Position numbers and translations under genes: made by a program. DNA of 8,485 bases from an uncultured Collinsella sp. (lineage in GTDB: Bacteria > Actinomycetota > Coriobacteriia > Coriobacteriales > Coriobacteriaceae), in NCBI GenBank assembly GCA_902491415.1, contig CABUHP010000058.1, positions 1 through 8,485 of the forward strand, in the 5' to 3' direction. The notes under the pieces were generated by a model. That model saw only the letters and a program-made list of their open reading frames with translations. It ran no database searches and was not told the DNA's origin. Shown here piece after piece: positions 1 to 5,749 of this stretch. Every line of letters begins with the position of its first letter. The stretch's first letter is position 1.

Positions 1-6
1 AATCAG

Positions 7-29
7 AACCACCCTTAAAAAGGGTGGTT
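7..29. repeat. Right-end subterminal palindrome of the IS200 element
   Basis: A perfect 10-bp stem (7-16 with 20-29) has a three-base loop. In tnpA orientation it reads AAACCACCC...GGGTGG, the same core as the palindrome at 688-706, as expected for the paired hairpins that TnpA binds. It could also act as a terminator-like structure for transcripts on either strand. Confidence 0.6.
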
Positions 30-55
30 TGCTCTTAGGGTATAACCCACGGGCC

Positions 56-85
56 CCGGGCTCGCGTCTAAAGGCGCGGGCCCGG
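56..85. repeat. GC-rich hairpin downstream of tnpA
   Basis: An 11-bp stem (56-66 with 75-85, one G-T pair) encloses an eight-base loop. It lies in the 141-base non-coding stretch between the tnpA stop and the right end, which also holds a small perfect stem at 123-128 with 132-137. No protein-coding signal is visible here. It may end tnpA transcription, although no clear T-run follows. Confidence 0.45.
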
Positions 86-141
86 ACTTCGTCCAGGCCT
101 AGTGCATCTTGACCCGTGGCGCGCCGGTCGAACCGGCAGCA

Positions 142-600
142 TCACCCCCTCTTGAAGAGGTCCTCGTACTCCTTCACGCTCAGCTTGTCCAGCGCGATGT
201 CGTGGGACTCCTGCTCCCTGATGTACTTGGCGATCGTCGCCTCGTTCAGGCCGACGGTGGACACGTAGTAGCCCTCCGCCCAGAACTTCCTGTTGCCGAA
301 CTTGTACTTGAGGTTGGCGTGCCTGTCGAATATCATCAGCGAGCTCTTCCCCTTCAGGTAGCCCATGACGCTCGCGACGCTGTACTTCGGCGGGATCGCC
401 AGCAGCACGTGCACGTGGTCGGGCATCAGGTGCCCCTCGATTATCTCGATCCCCTTGTACTCGCACAGCTTCCTGAGGATCTCCCCTATGTCGCTCCTGA
501 TTTGGTTGTAGATCACTTTGCGCCTATACTTCGGCGTGAACACGATGTGGTACTTGCACATCCACTTCGTGTGGGAAAGGCTGTAGGCCTTCTGGGCCAT
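142..600 (-). CDS. tnpA: IS200-family Y1 transposase TnpA
   Basis: This is a single-strand DNA transposase of the HUH Y1 type, which cuts and rejoins hairpin-ended IS200 elements as single strands. The 152-residue protein is the usual family length. The HUH metal-binding motif is visible as His62-Val-His64 in PDHVHVLL. The likely nucleophile is Tyr126 in KYIREQ, with Gln130 one helical turn later. The N-terminal SLSHTKWMCKYHIVFTPKYR block is typical of IS200 transposases. I chose the ATG at 598-600 because GGGGTGG lies five bases upstream. An in-frame ATG at 640-642 would add 14 residues but lies inside the structured leader and has no comparable support. The ribosome binding site is sequestered in a long stem (606-667), as is known for IS200. 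The frame is intact and ends in TGA, so the protein could be active. Confidence 0.93.
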   Translation of the reverse strand: MAQKAYSLSHTKWMCKYHIVFTPKYRRKVIYNQIRSDIGEILRKLCEYKGIEIIEGHLMPDHVHVLLAIPPKYSVASVMGYLKGKSSLMIFDRHANLKYKFGNRKFWAEGYYVSTVGLNEATIAKYIREQESHDIALDKLSVKEYEDLFKRG

Positions 601-605
601 GGCGA

Positions 606-667
606 CCACCCCTTCGACTCGAATTCTTGACGGCCTGAACAATCGTCAATATCGGTCGGAGGGGTGG
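606..667 (-). promoter_or_regulatory. Leader stem-loop sequestering the tnpA ribosome binding site
   Basis: The arms 606-618 and 655-667 pair over 12 of 13 positions in the minus-strand transcript. The downstream arm contains the Shine-Dalgarno stretch AAGGGGTGG, five bases before the tnpA ATG. An inner stem (627-632 with 644-649) continues the fold. IS200 elements are known to hold transposase synthesis very low through such a leader structure; this one is seen directly in the sequence. Confidence 0.7.
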
Positions 668-687
668 CTTTGTAAAGCCGTTTGTCT

Positions 688-706
688 CCACCCGCGTAGC
701 GGGTGG
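688..706. repeat. Left-end subterminal palindrome of the IS200 element
   Basis: A perfect 8-bp stem (688-695 with 699-706) has a three-base loop. Its CCACCC/GGGTGG core matches the palindrome at 7-29, which supports these as the two TnpA-recognised ends. Confidence 0.6.
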
Positions 707-712
707 TTTAAA

Positions 713-733
713 GCTGGCCGCTGCGCGGCCAGC
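713..733. repeat. Second perfect hairpin near the left end of the IS
   Basis: A perfect 9-bp GC-rich stem (713-721 with 725-733) with a three-base loop is followed by the short palindrome GACTAAAGTC at 735-744. It may belong to the IS left end or to the flanking chromosome; the sequence alone does not decide. Confidence 0.45.
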
Positions 734-746
734 GGACTAAAGTCTT

Positions 747-782
747 GAAATAAAAAACGGCGACCGCAATGGGTCGCCGTTT
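747..782 (-). terminator. Intrinsic terminator after EIID1
   Basis: On the minus strand an 11-bp perfect stem (782-772 with 765-755) with a six-base loop runs into TTTTTTATT. It lies about 30 bases after the EIID1 stop, marking the end of the frlB-like/PTS set 1 transcript and insulating the IS200 element from readthrough. Confidence 0.92.
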
Positions 783-811
783 CCCTTGGGGGCAGATAAT
801 AGGCCGGGCCC

Positions 812-1636
812 TTACGCCAGCACGCCGAAGAACGCGCCGATGATGCCCACGACCATGGTGGCCACGATCAGCACCATGGGGTTGATCTTCTTGGACAGCA
901 GCCAGTAGTACAGCCAGAAGGCGATCATGCCGAGCATGCCGGGCATGATGCCGTCCAGGATGTCCTGGAGGGTCTGGGCGTCCTCGCCCGAGCCGATGGC
1001 CACCGGGATGCTGGCCCAGAACATGTCCTTGCACATGGCGCCCACGACCATGACGCCCACGATGCCCACGCAGGTCATGATCTTCTGCATGAGGCCGGTC
1101 CTCTGGGCCTCGTCCAGGAAGCCCACGCCCAGCTCGTAGCCCTTGACGGCGCCCCAGACGCGCAGCGCGAAGCCGGGGACGTTGTAGATGAGCAGGAAGG
1201 CGATGGGGCCGAAGGGGTTGCCGGCCTGGCACAGGCTGATGCCCACCGCGGCGGCGACCACGCGCAGCGTCGACAGGAAGATGGAGTCGCCGATGCCGGA
1301 CAGCGGGCCCATGAGGGCGGCCTTGACGTCGTTGACGCTCTCGGGCTCGATCTCGCCGCGGGCGACCTTCTCCTCCATGGCCATCGCGATGCCGCCGACG
1401 AACGGGGCGAACTGGACGGTGATGTTGAAGAACGCGCAGTGGCGGTGCAGGGCCTCGGCGTAGTCGTCGGGGCGGCCGGCGTAGATCTTCTTGAGCATGT
1501 TGGCGACCATCAGGCAGAAGGCGATGTTCATCTGCTTGTAGTAGGTCCAGGAGAACTCCATGCCCAGGGCGCCGACGTTGACGGCGCTCTTGACGAGGTC
1601 GGAGCGCGTGATCTTGTTCTCGGGACTAGAAGTCAT
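812..1636 (-). CDS. Mannose-family PTS membrane component EIID (set 1)
   Basis: EIID is one of the two membrane proteins forming the translocation complex of a mannose-family phosphotransferase system, working with EIIC and with EIIB as phosphoryl donor. The 274-residue protein has family landmarks: a cytoplasmic N-terminal half with an FSWTYYKQMNIAF block, LKKIYAGRPDDYAEALHRH, FFNITVQFAPFVGGIAMAMEE and MGPLSGIGDSIF (canonical GPLAGIGD). Hydrophobic segments fill the C-terminal half. The start at 1634-1636 overlaps the end of EIIC1 by 11 bases, and the upstream AAGGGG sits about nine bases away. An ATG three codons earlier has its ribosome site too close. By eye it differs from EIID2 at about 34 of 274 positions. 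It is the last gene of its operon, followed by a strong terminator. Confidence 0.95.
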   Translation of the reverse strand: MTSSPENKITRSDLVKSAVNVGALGMEFSWTYYKQMNIAFCLMVANMLKKIYAGRPDDYAEALHRHCAFFNITVQFAPFVGGIAMAMEEKVARGEIEPESVNDVKAALMGPLSGIGDSIFLSTLRVVAAAVGISLCQAGNPFGPIAFLLIYNVPGFALRVWGAVKGYELGVGFLDEAQRTGLMQKIMTCVGIVGVMVVGAMCKDMFWASIPVAIGSGEDAQTLQDILDGIMPGMLGMIAFWLYYWLLSKKINPMVLIVATMVVGIIGAFFGVLA

Positions 1637-2399
1637 CGTCCTCATCCCCTTCCGCGGAGAGCTGGGGCTGGGCTCCGCCCAGGCCGAGCAGGTCGAACTT
1701 GTCGATGCCGATGATGATGGCGATCAGGGCGACGCCCAGGACGGGCACGTTGGCGTAGGAGCACAGCAGGAAGCCCAGGAAGTAGAAGGGCACGAGCTGC
1801 TTGGTGAGCACCAGGCGGCCGAGCATGGCGAAGCCCATGGCAGGCAGGATGTTGGCGGCAACGCCAAAGCCAGCAAGGACAAAGGGCGGGATGAAGTCGA
1901 GCATGCCCTGGATGGCGTCAGCACCCAGATAGAACGACAGCGAGCACAGCAGGAACGCCATGATGATACCGGTCAAACCGATCAGGAAGTGCATCGCATA
2001 GACACCCTTAAGGTTGCCCTGGCCGGAGAAGACATCAGCGCGGTCAACCAGGATCGGCAGGGCGGCGTTGAGGATGTTCTTGATGGCAAGGCACAGCGTG
2101 GCGATGGGCATGGCAAGCGCGATGGCTGCCTCGGTGCTCTGGCCCAGCTGGATAGCGAAGGCGCAGGCGAGCACGCCGCCGATCGTCTCATCAGGCGGCA
2201 CGTAGGCGCCGATGGAGATCGAGCCCATGAACAGCAGCTCCAGGCTGGCGCCGATCGCGAGGCCGGACTGCAGGTCCCCCAGCACCAGGCCCACGAGCGG
2301 GCACAGGACGATGGGGCGGAACGCATAGAGCGTACCGAGCTGGAAGTCGAACTTACCAAATGCGGCGATAAGTCCGATGAGGATTGCTTGGGTAAGCAT
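1626..2399 (-). CDS. Mannose-family PTS permease EIIC (set 1)
   Basis: EIIC forms, with EIID, the membrane channel for the sugar in a mannose-family PTS. The 257-residue protein is almost entirely hydrophobic, with roughly seven membrane segments. It has the family signatures LGDLQSGLAIGASLELLFMG, IGAYVPPDE and AFAIQLGQSTEAAIALAMPIA. It ends in an acidic tail, EGDEDDDF; the same bases form the ribosome binding site and start of EIID1, so the tail and the translational coupling are linked. A GGGGG run lies four bases before the ATG. By eye about 30 of 257 residues differ from EIIC2, concentrated in the segment 105-180, while the last 75 residues are nearly identical. It lies 58 bases after EIIB1. 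Confidence 0.95.
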   Translation of the reverse strand: MLTQAILIGLIAAFGKFDFQLGTLYAFRPIVLCPLVGLVLGDLQSGLAIGASLELLFMGSISIGAYVPPDETIGGVLACAFAIQLGQSTEAAIALAMPIATLCLAIKNILNAALPILVDRADVFSGQGNLKGVYAMHFLIGLTGIIMAFLLCSLSFYLGADAIQGMLDFIPPFVLAGFGVAANILPAMGFAMLGRLVLTKQLVPFYFLGFLLCSYANVPVLGVALIAIIIGIDKFDLLGLGGAQPQLSAEGDEDDDF

Positions 2400-2426
2400 A
2401 TATCCCCCTTTCCTAATAGGACACTA

Positions 2427-2446
2427 CGAAGAGCTCAGACTCTTCG
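2427..2446. other. Intercistronic hairpin between EIIB1 and EIIC1
   Basis: A perfect 7-bp stem (2427-2433 with 2440-2446) with a six-base loop begins 12 bases past the EIIB1 stop. No T-run follows on the coding strand, so an RNA processing or stability role is more likely than termination. Set 2 has a hairpin at the same distance from its EIIB stop. Confidence 0.5.
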
Positions 2447-2457
2447 AAATTGAACGC

Positions 2458-2940
2458 CTAGAGCACGCTGGCGCAGTCAACCTTGGGGTCATCGCCCAGG
2501 GGTCGAATCTCGACCTCAACGCCACGATCCAGCATCTCGCGCACATCGGCTTCCTCGGCCGCGGTCAGGAAGATCTGACGAGAGACCTGACGAGCATCGG
2601 GACGCTTCTCGTCCTTGGGCTTGGTGTTGCCCAGGTTGACCGACTTGATCTGCGGGCAGCCCTCAACAAGCTGCTTTGCCTCAGCAATAGTGGCGACACA
2701 GATGATCATCTTGTACTTGTCGGTCACGCCCGAGTTGATAGCTTCGATTGCATGCTCCATATCTTTGATGACGAGCTTGCAGCCGGCAGGCTTGCCCATC
2801 TTGAGCGTCGTCTTCCACACCGGGTCGTTAGCGACCTTATCGCCCACGCAGAAGATGCAGTTGGAGCCAAGGCCCTGAACCCAGGAAACTGCGACCTGGC
2901 CATGAAGCAGGCGATGGTCAACGCGAAGTAGCTGAATCAT
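2458..2940 (-). CDS. Mannose-family PTS phosphocarrier EIIB (set 1)
   Basis: EIIB is the soluble subunit that takes phosphate from EIIA and passes it to the incoming sugar at the EIIC/EIID complex. The 160-residue protein has the family length and opens with LLRVDHRLLHGQVAVSW; His13 in LLHGQV is the expected phosphorylation site. It continues with the IIB core, including KMIICVATIAEAKQLV. I place the start at 2938-2940 because set 2 starts at exactly the equivalent MIQLL and a G-run lies seven bases upstream. An ATG five codons earlier falls after that G-run and is unlikely. The G-run can pair with GACC in a small stem conserved in both sets. It ends in TAG. By eye about 22 of 160 residues differ from EIIB2. 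Confidence 0.95.
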   Translation of the reverse strand: MIQLLRVDHRLLHGQVAVSWVQGLGSNCIFCVGDKVANDPVWKTTLKMGKPAGCKLVIKDMEHAIEAINSGVTDKYKMIICVATIAEAKQLVEGCPQIKSVNLGNTKPKDEKRPDARQVSRQIFLTAAEEADVREMLDRGVEVEIRPLGDDPKVDCASVL

Positions 2941-2997
2941 AATGTGACCCCCCAAAGGTCTTGTGCCGTCTTACGGCGTGTCAGTAGGTGCTGCGGA

Positions 2998-3417
2998 TTA
3001 GAACTCTTCTTCCTCGTCGTCATCGACCAAAAGATCGTTGACAAACTTCACGCGCGTATCGTCCGCAGCGACGATGGCGCGAATCGTCTCCTCAACCGGC
3101 GCCGACTCGTCAGAGAACAGCAACTGGATGAGGAGAGGAAGGTTCATGTTGGTAACGAGGTACGTGCGGGGACGCGTCTAGACGATCTTGGTAAACTCGT
3201 TGTTGACGCTGCCGCCAAAGAGGTCGGTGCAGACAACGACATCATCGTCAGCAGACATGCCTGCCAGCAGTTTTTGGGCCTCCTCGGCCACGTCCATGCG
3301 GCCATCGACGAACATCGAAAGATCGTGGACGTTGTCGCGAGCGCCCGAGAGCAGCTCGACGCTCTCCTTGATGCCGGTAGCGAAGTGCGCATGGCTGGCG
3401 ATGATGTACTGTCTCAT
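2998..3417 (-). pseudogene. Mannose-family PTS EIIA (set 1) interrupted by an in-frame amber codon
   Basis: EIIA takes phosphate from HPr and hands it to EIIB. The reading frame would encode 139 residues, but codon 80 is TAG (bases 3178-3180), so translation should stop after 79 residues. The remaining 59 codons stay in frame and closely match EIIA2, including NMNLPLLIQLLF and the acidic DDDEEEEF tail. EIIA2 has CAG at the same position, so a single C-to-T change explains the stop. The first part keeps the phosphorylation site His9 (ASHAHFATG) and the CTDLFGGS motif with Asp65. The lost part completes the EIIA fold, so a short product is probably inactive. A Shine-Dalgarno AGAGGAA lies seven bases before the ATG. 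It is 46 bases after the frlB-like gene and 57 before EIIB1. A sequencing error remains possible. Confidence 0.85.
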
Positions 3418-3463
3418 TCTGTGTTCCTCTCAATAGCCCGGCACGTTCCCGCACCCGTTTTCT

Positions 3464-4525
3464 TTAGTAGTCGAACTGGTGATAGTAGCGACGATACTTG
3501 AGGTTGTGCTTGGTGACCGTCTCGTAGTAGCGAGCCAGGCGGTCGGTAACGAGCACCGTCAGAATCCACGGAGACACGATGACGCGGAACTCGTCGTCAA
3601 GGCCGGGGATCGCGAACTCGGCGGTGTCGATGATGTTGATGTCGGTGTCGCCGGTCACGCCGCGGGTCAGGAAGGCGCGGACGCGCTCGTCGAGCTTGCG
3701 GTTCTCGTCCTCGCCCATGAACAGGAACACGGGGACGCCGGGCTCCACGAGCTCGAGGGTGCCGTGGAAGAAGTCGGCCGAGGTGATGTAGCGGGTGCGC
3801 TTCCACTGCATCTCCTCCAGGATGCACATCGAGAACAGGATGGTCTCGCCCCACAGGGCGCCGGAGCCGATGAACATGGTGTAGGGGGCCAGGGCGTACT
3901 TCTTGGCGAGCTCCTCGGCGCGCGGCTCGAAGCGCTTGCGGATATCGAGCATGTCCTTCCAGATGTCCTTGGTCTGCTCGATAAACAGGTCAAACTTGGG
4001 GAAGCAGCCGCGGCGGTTGAGCAGGCGCAGGCCGAAGCAGTCGGCGAGGTAGTAGCCCTTCTCACAGCCGCCCGAACCATGGTCAGAAGCCATGGCGACG
4101 CAGTTCTCGGCGCCGACAGCCTGGCCGATGGGGCCCTCGGGCTTGGTCATGGCGTAGACGCGAATGCCCTTTTCCTTCATCTTCTTGACGGCCTCGAGGA
4201 CCTCGGGGGTGGTGCCGGACTCGGAGGCGGTGAGCACGACGGACTTCTCGGTCATGCGCTTGTGGCCCATGACGTTCCACTCGGCGGCGTGGATCAGGTA
4301 GACCTCGAGGTCGCGGTCGCCGAACTTGTTCATGAGGTACTCGAGCTGCATGAACTCGTCCCAGGTGCCGCCGACGCCCATCAGGAAGACGGCGTCGTAG
4401 CCCTCCTCGTGCACGCGGTCGGCCAGGGCGGTCATCTTCTTGCCGGCCTCGTAGACGTTCCTGCCGTCCTCGAGGTAGCCCTCCTGGTCGAAGTGCATGA
4501 TCTCGATCTTCTCGGTCTCCTTCAT
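3464..4525 (-). CDS. frlB: SIS-domain fructosamine-6-phosphate deglycase, FrlB/FraB-like
   Basis: Enzymes of this family split the 6-phosphate of an Amadori compound such as fructoselysine into a hexose 6-phosphate and the free amine, in the cytoplasm. The 353-residue protein has two SIS domains: the first at about 44-150 (GVGGTWDEF, SESGTTPE), the second at about 215-340. Glu238 in EEMQW and His254 in DFFHGTLE are 16 residues apart, matching the catalytic Glu/His pair known from FraB. HGTLELVEPGVP and the C-terminal HNLKYRRYYHQFDY resemble FrlB. The usual SGEF is SADF here, a small oddity. GGGAGGA lies five bases before the ATG at 4523-4525; an upstream ATG at 4616-4618 would start inside the promoter and is rejected. 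No glutaminase domain is present, so it is not GlmS. The exact substrate is inferred, not shown. Confidence 0.85.
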   Translation of the reverse strand: MKETEKIEIMHFDQEGYLEDGRNVYEAGKKMTALADRVHEEGYDAVFLMGVGGTWDEFMQLEYLMNKFGDRDLEVYLIHAAEWNVMGHKRMTEKSVVLTASESGTTPEVLEAVKKMKEKGIRVYAMTKPEGPIGQAVGAENCVAMASDHGSGGCEKGYYLADCFGLRLLNRRGCFPKFDLFIEQTKDIWKDMLDIRKRFEPRAEELAKKYALAPYTMFIGSGALWGETILFSMCILEEMQWKRTRYITSADFFHGTLELVEPGVPVFLFMGEDENRKLDERVRAFLTRGVTGDTDINIIDTAEFAIPGLDDEFRVIVSPWILTVLVTDRLARYYETVTKHNLKYRRYYHQFDY

Positions 4526-4576
4526 GTGTGTCCTCCCATCACATGTGCGCAATTCTATACATCGCGCTTCTTGCTG

Positions 4577-4649
4577 ATACCAATTATAGCCATACGATTG
4601 CTTGTTATTTAATACCAATCCAAACTCACGGAGATTTGCGGCGAACGGT
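4577..4649 (-). promoter_or_regulatory. Promoter and putative operator of the frlB-like operon
   Basis: On the minus strand there is a perfect -10 TATAAT (4588-4583), about 57 bases before the frlB-like ATG, but no recognisable -35 at the usual spacing. Two direct copies of ATTGGTAT (4619-4612 and 4584-4577) bracket the core promoter; the second overlaps the -10. Further upstream lies ACCGTTCGCCG (4649-4639). The same three elements recur at 7478-7550. A partial inverted copy, TGGTATTA, lies at 4667-4674 on the plus strand. The arrangement suggests a regulator-controlled promoter, either activated near -45 or repressed across both repeats. Confidence 0.65.
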
Positions 4650-4737
4650 CGGTTTCCTCGCCCGAGTGGTATTACAACGCCAATAGTTGTCTATTTCGAG
4701 CGCTACTGCCAACGGGTTCCCCACAACTCGCCAGCTA

Positions 4738-4780
4738 TAAAAGCGTTGCGCCAGACCCGCCCAAGCGTTTCCGGCGCAAC
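4738..4780 (-). terminator. Putative terminator after the frlC-like gene
   Basis: On the minus strand GTTGCGCC (4780-4773) pairs perfectly with GGCGCAAC (4752-4745), with a 20-base loop, and is followed by GCTTTTATA. It begins 13 bases past the frlC-like stop and separates that gene from the frlB-like promoter. The long loop and short T-run make it weaker than the other two terminators. Confidence 0.6.
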
Positions 4781-4792
4781 CGCGCAGTTTAG

Positions 4793-5638
4793 TTATTCGG
4801 CTTCCATCTCCGCTGTCACACGGCGATACATCTCGATAACCTGAGTCGTCGCCTTGGACGGATCCTGATAGTAGCGGCCATCACACGTCTCGGCCGAGAC
4901 ATAGCCCGTATAGCCGTGGCGCATGAGTGCCTCGAGGTCGGCACGCATATCACGCTCGCCGTCGCCCCAGGCAAGATGCGTCGTACCGCCGCCCACATCT
5001 ACAAAGTGGGTGTGAACGATCTTGTCGCCCAAAACCTCAAAGTAGCCGTCGATCGTGTCGCCGGCAACTTCCATGGCGCCAAAGTCGATACAGGCCTTCA
5101 GGTTGGGACGATCGACCGCCTCGAGGATGCGCGCGACATCCTGTGCGGTGTTGACCAACACGGACTCCGACGGCTGCAGGGCCTCGAGCGCGACGCGAAT
5201 ACCGCGCGTATCGGCGTAGTCGCACACCGAGCGCAGCATGGCAACGCTGCGGGCCCAGGCGTCCTCAGCCGGCTCGTCCAGATAGGCCCAACCACTCGTC
5301 ACCAGAATCTGCGGCACGCCCAACTCAACGGCAACGTCGATCACATTCTTAAAGTACGAGAGGATGCGTTTTTGGCCCGCCTCACCGCGCACCGCGACGT
5401 TCCACGGCTTGGGGTTGTTCTGCTCGGGGCACACGCACACGATCTTGATACCGTATTGGGCGGCAAGATCGCGAATCTTATCCACCGAATCGTGCTCATG
5501 GCAATCCACATACAGGTGCATCGAGCCGGTCCACAGCTCGATATTGCGATAGCCGGCCTCACCTGCAGCCTTAAAAAACGTCTCGATGCTGTAGTAACGA
5601 TGGTTGATGTTCATGAGCGAAAGCTCGGGTACGACCAT
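4793..5638 (-). CDS. frlC: TIM-barrel sugar epimerase, FrlC-like (fructoselysine 3-epimerase family)
   Basis: This 281-residue protein belongs to the xylose isomerase-like TIM-barrel family (AP endonuclease 2 fold). It resembles E. coli FrlC, which interconverts fructoselysine and its C3 epimer psicoselysine. Candidate metal ligands are in the expected places: Glu152 (ALEAL), Asp185 (CIDFG), His211 (HTHFVD) and Glu250 (SAETC). The stretch YFEVLGDKIVHTHFVD parallels FrlC closely. No signal peptide is seen, so it acts in the cytoplasm. The ATG at 5636-5638 follows a strong GGGGAGGG; an internal ATG at codon 9 has weaker support. It lies between the two PTS sets, with terminators on both sides. 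It may be transcribed by readthrough from EIID2, as no clear promoter of its own is visible. Other sugar 3-epimerases share the fold, so the substrate is inferred mainly from the frlB-like neighbour. Confidence 0.75.
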   Translation of the reverse strand: MVVPELSLMNINHRYYSIETFFKAAGEAGYRNIELWTGSMHLYVDCHEHDSVDKIRDLAAQYGIKIVCVCPEQNNPKPWNVAVRGEAGQKRILSYFKNVIDVAVELGVPQILVTSGWAYLDEPAEDAWARSVAMLRSVCDYADTRGIRVALEALQPSESVLVNTAQDVARILEAVDRPNLKACIDFGAMEVAGDTIDGYFEVLGDKIVHTHFVDVGGGTTHLAWGDGERDMRADLEALMRHGYTGYVSAETCDGRYYQDPSKATTQVIEMYRRVTAEMEAE

Positions 5639-5664
5639 AGCCCTCCCCTTTCGTACGGAGTTTT

Positions 5665-5701
5665 AAAAAACAGGGGGCCGCCGCAGATGCGACAAGCCCC
5701 C
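5665..5701 (-). terminator. Intrinsic terminator between EIID2 and the frlC-like gene
   Basis: On the minus strand GGGGGC (5701-5696) pairs with GCCCCC (5678-5673), with additional pairing inside, followed by TGTTTTTT. It lies about 50 bases past the EIID2 stop and only 27 bases before the frlC-like start codon, so it would cut or attenuate frlC expression from the PTS set 2 transcript. Confidence 0.85.
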
Positions 5702-5749
5702 AAAGATCGACGCAACCGTTAGACGCGATGGAAGCGCGATTCGAACATA

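Larger units (their letters stand above)
1..746 (-). mobile_element. IS200-type insertion sequence (single tnpA, no tnpB)
   Basis: A single Y1 transposase gene is flanked by subterminal palindromes rather than by terminal inverted repeats, which is the layout of the IS200 group of the IS200/IS605 family. Read in tnpA orientation, both ends carry a hairpin of the form AAACCACCC...GGGTGG (688-709 at the left end, 7-30 at the right end). No accessory tnpB is seen. The exact tips are uncertain: the right tip lies at or beyond the window edge, and the left tip lies somewhere between the 688-706 hairpin and the operon terminator at 747-782. The element sits directly downstream of the PTS terminator, so the insertion appears not to break a gene. 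Confidence 0.65.

Noticed and set aside
1..141. A tnpB gene or reRNA-type guide RNA in the IS
   Set aside because: The non-coding right end is too short for tnpB, and matching end hairpins close the element around tnpA alone. Only sequence left of the window could change this.
3178..3180. Recoding of TAG as an amino acid (pyrrolysine-like)
   Set aside because: TAG is the ordinary stop of EIIB1, EIIC1 and EIIA2 in this window, and the paralogue has CAG, so a simple nonsense mutation is more economical.
3464..4525. Glucosamine-6-phosphate synthase (GlmS) or simple sugar isomerase
   Set aside because: There is no N-terminal glutaminase domain, and the Glu/His pair and C-terminal sequence match FrlB/FraB deglycases better.
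3479..4612. Long plus-strand open frame opposite the frlB-like gene
   Set aside because: It is a frame shadow of the GC-rich SIS gene: low-complexity Val/Leu/Gly/Ala protein, no family resemblance, no ribosome binding site. The same holds for other plus-strand frames such as 1560-2453, 4916-5722 and 6498-7160.
4526..4618. Extended 384-residue start for the frlB-like protein
   Set aside because: The extra 31 residues cover the -10 box and leader, and the ATG at 4523-4525 has a strong Shine-Dalgarno at proper spacing.
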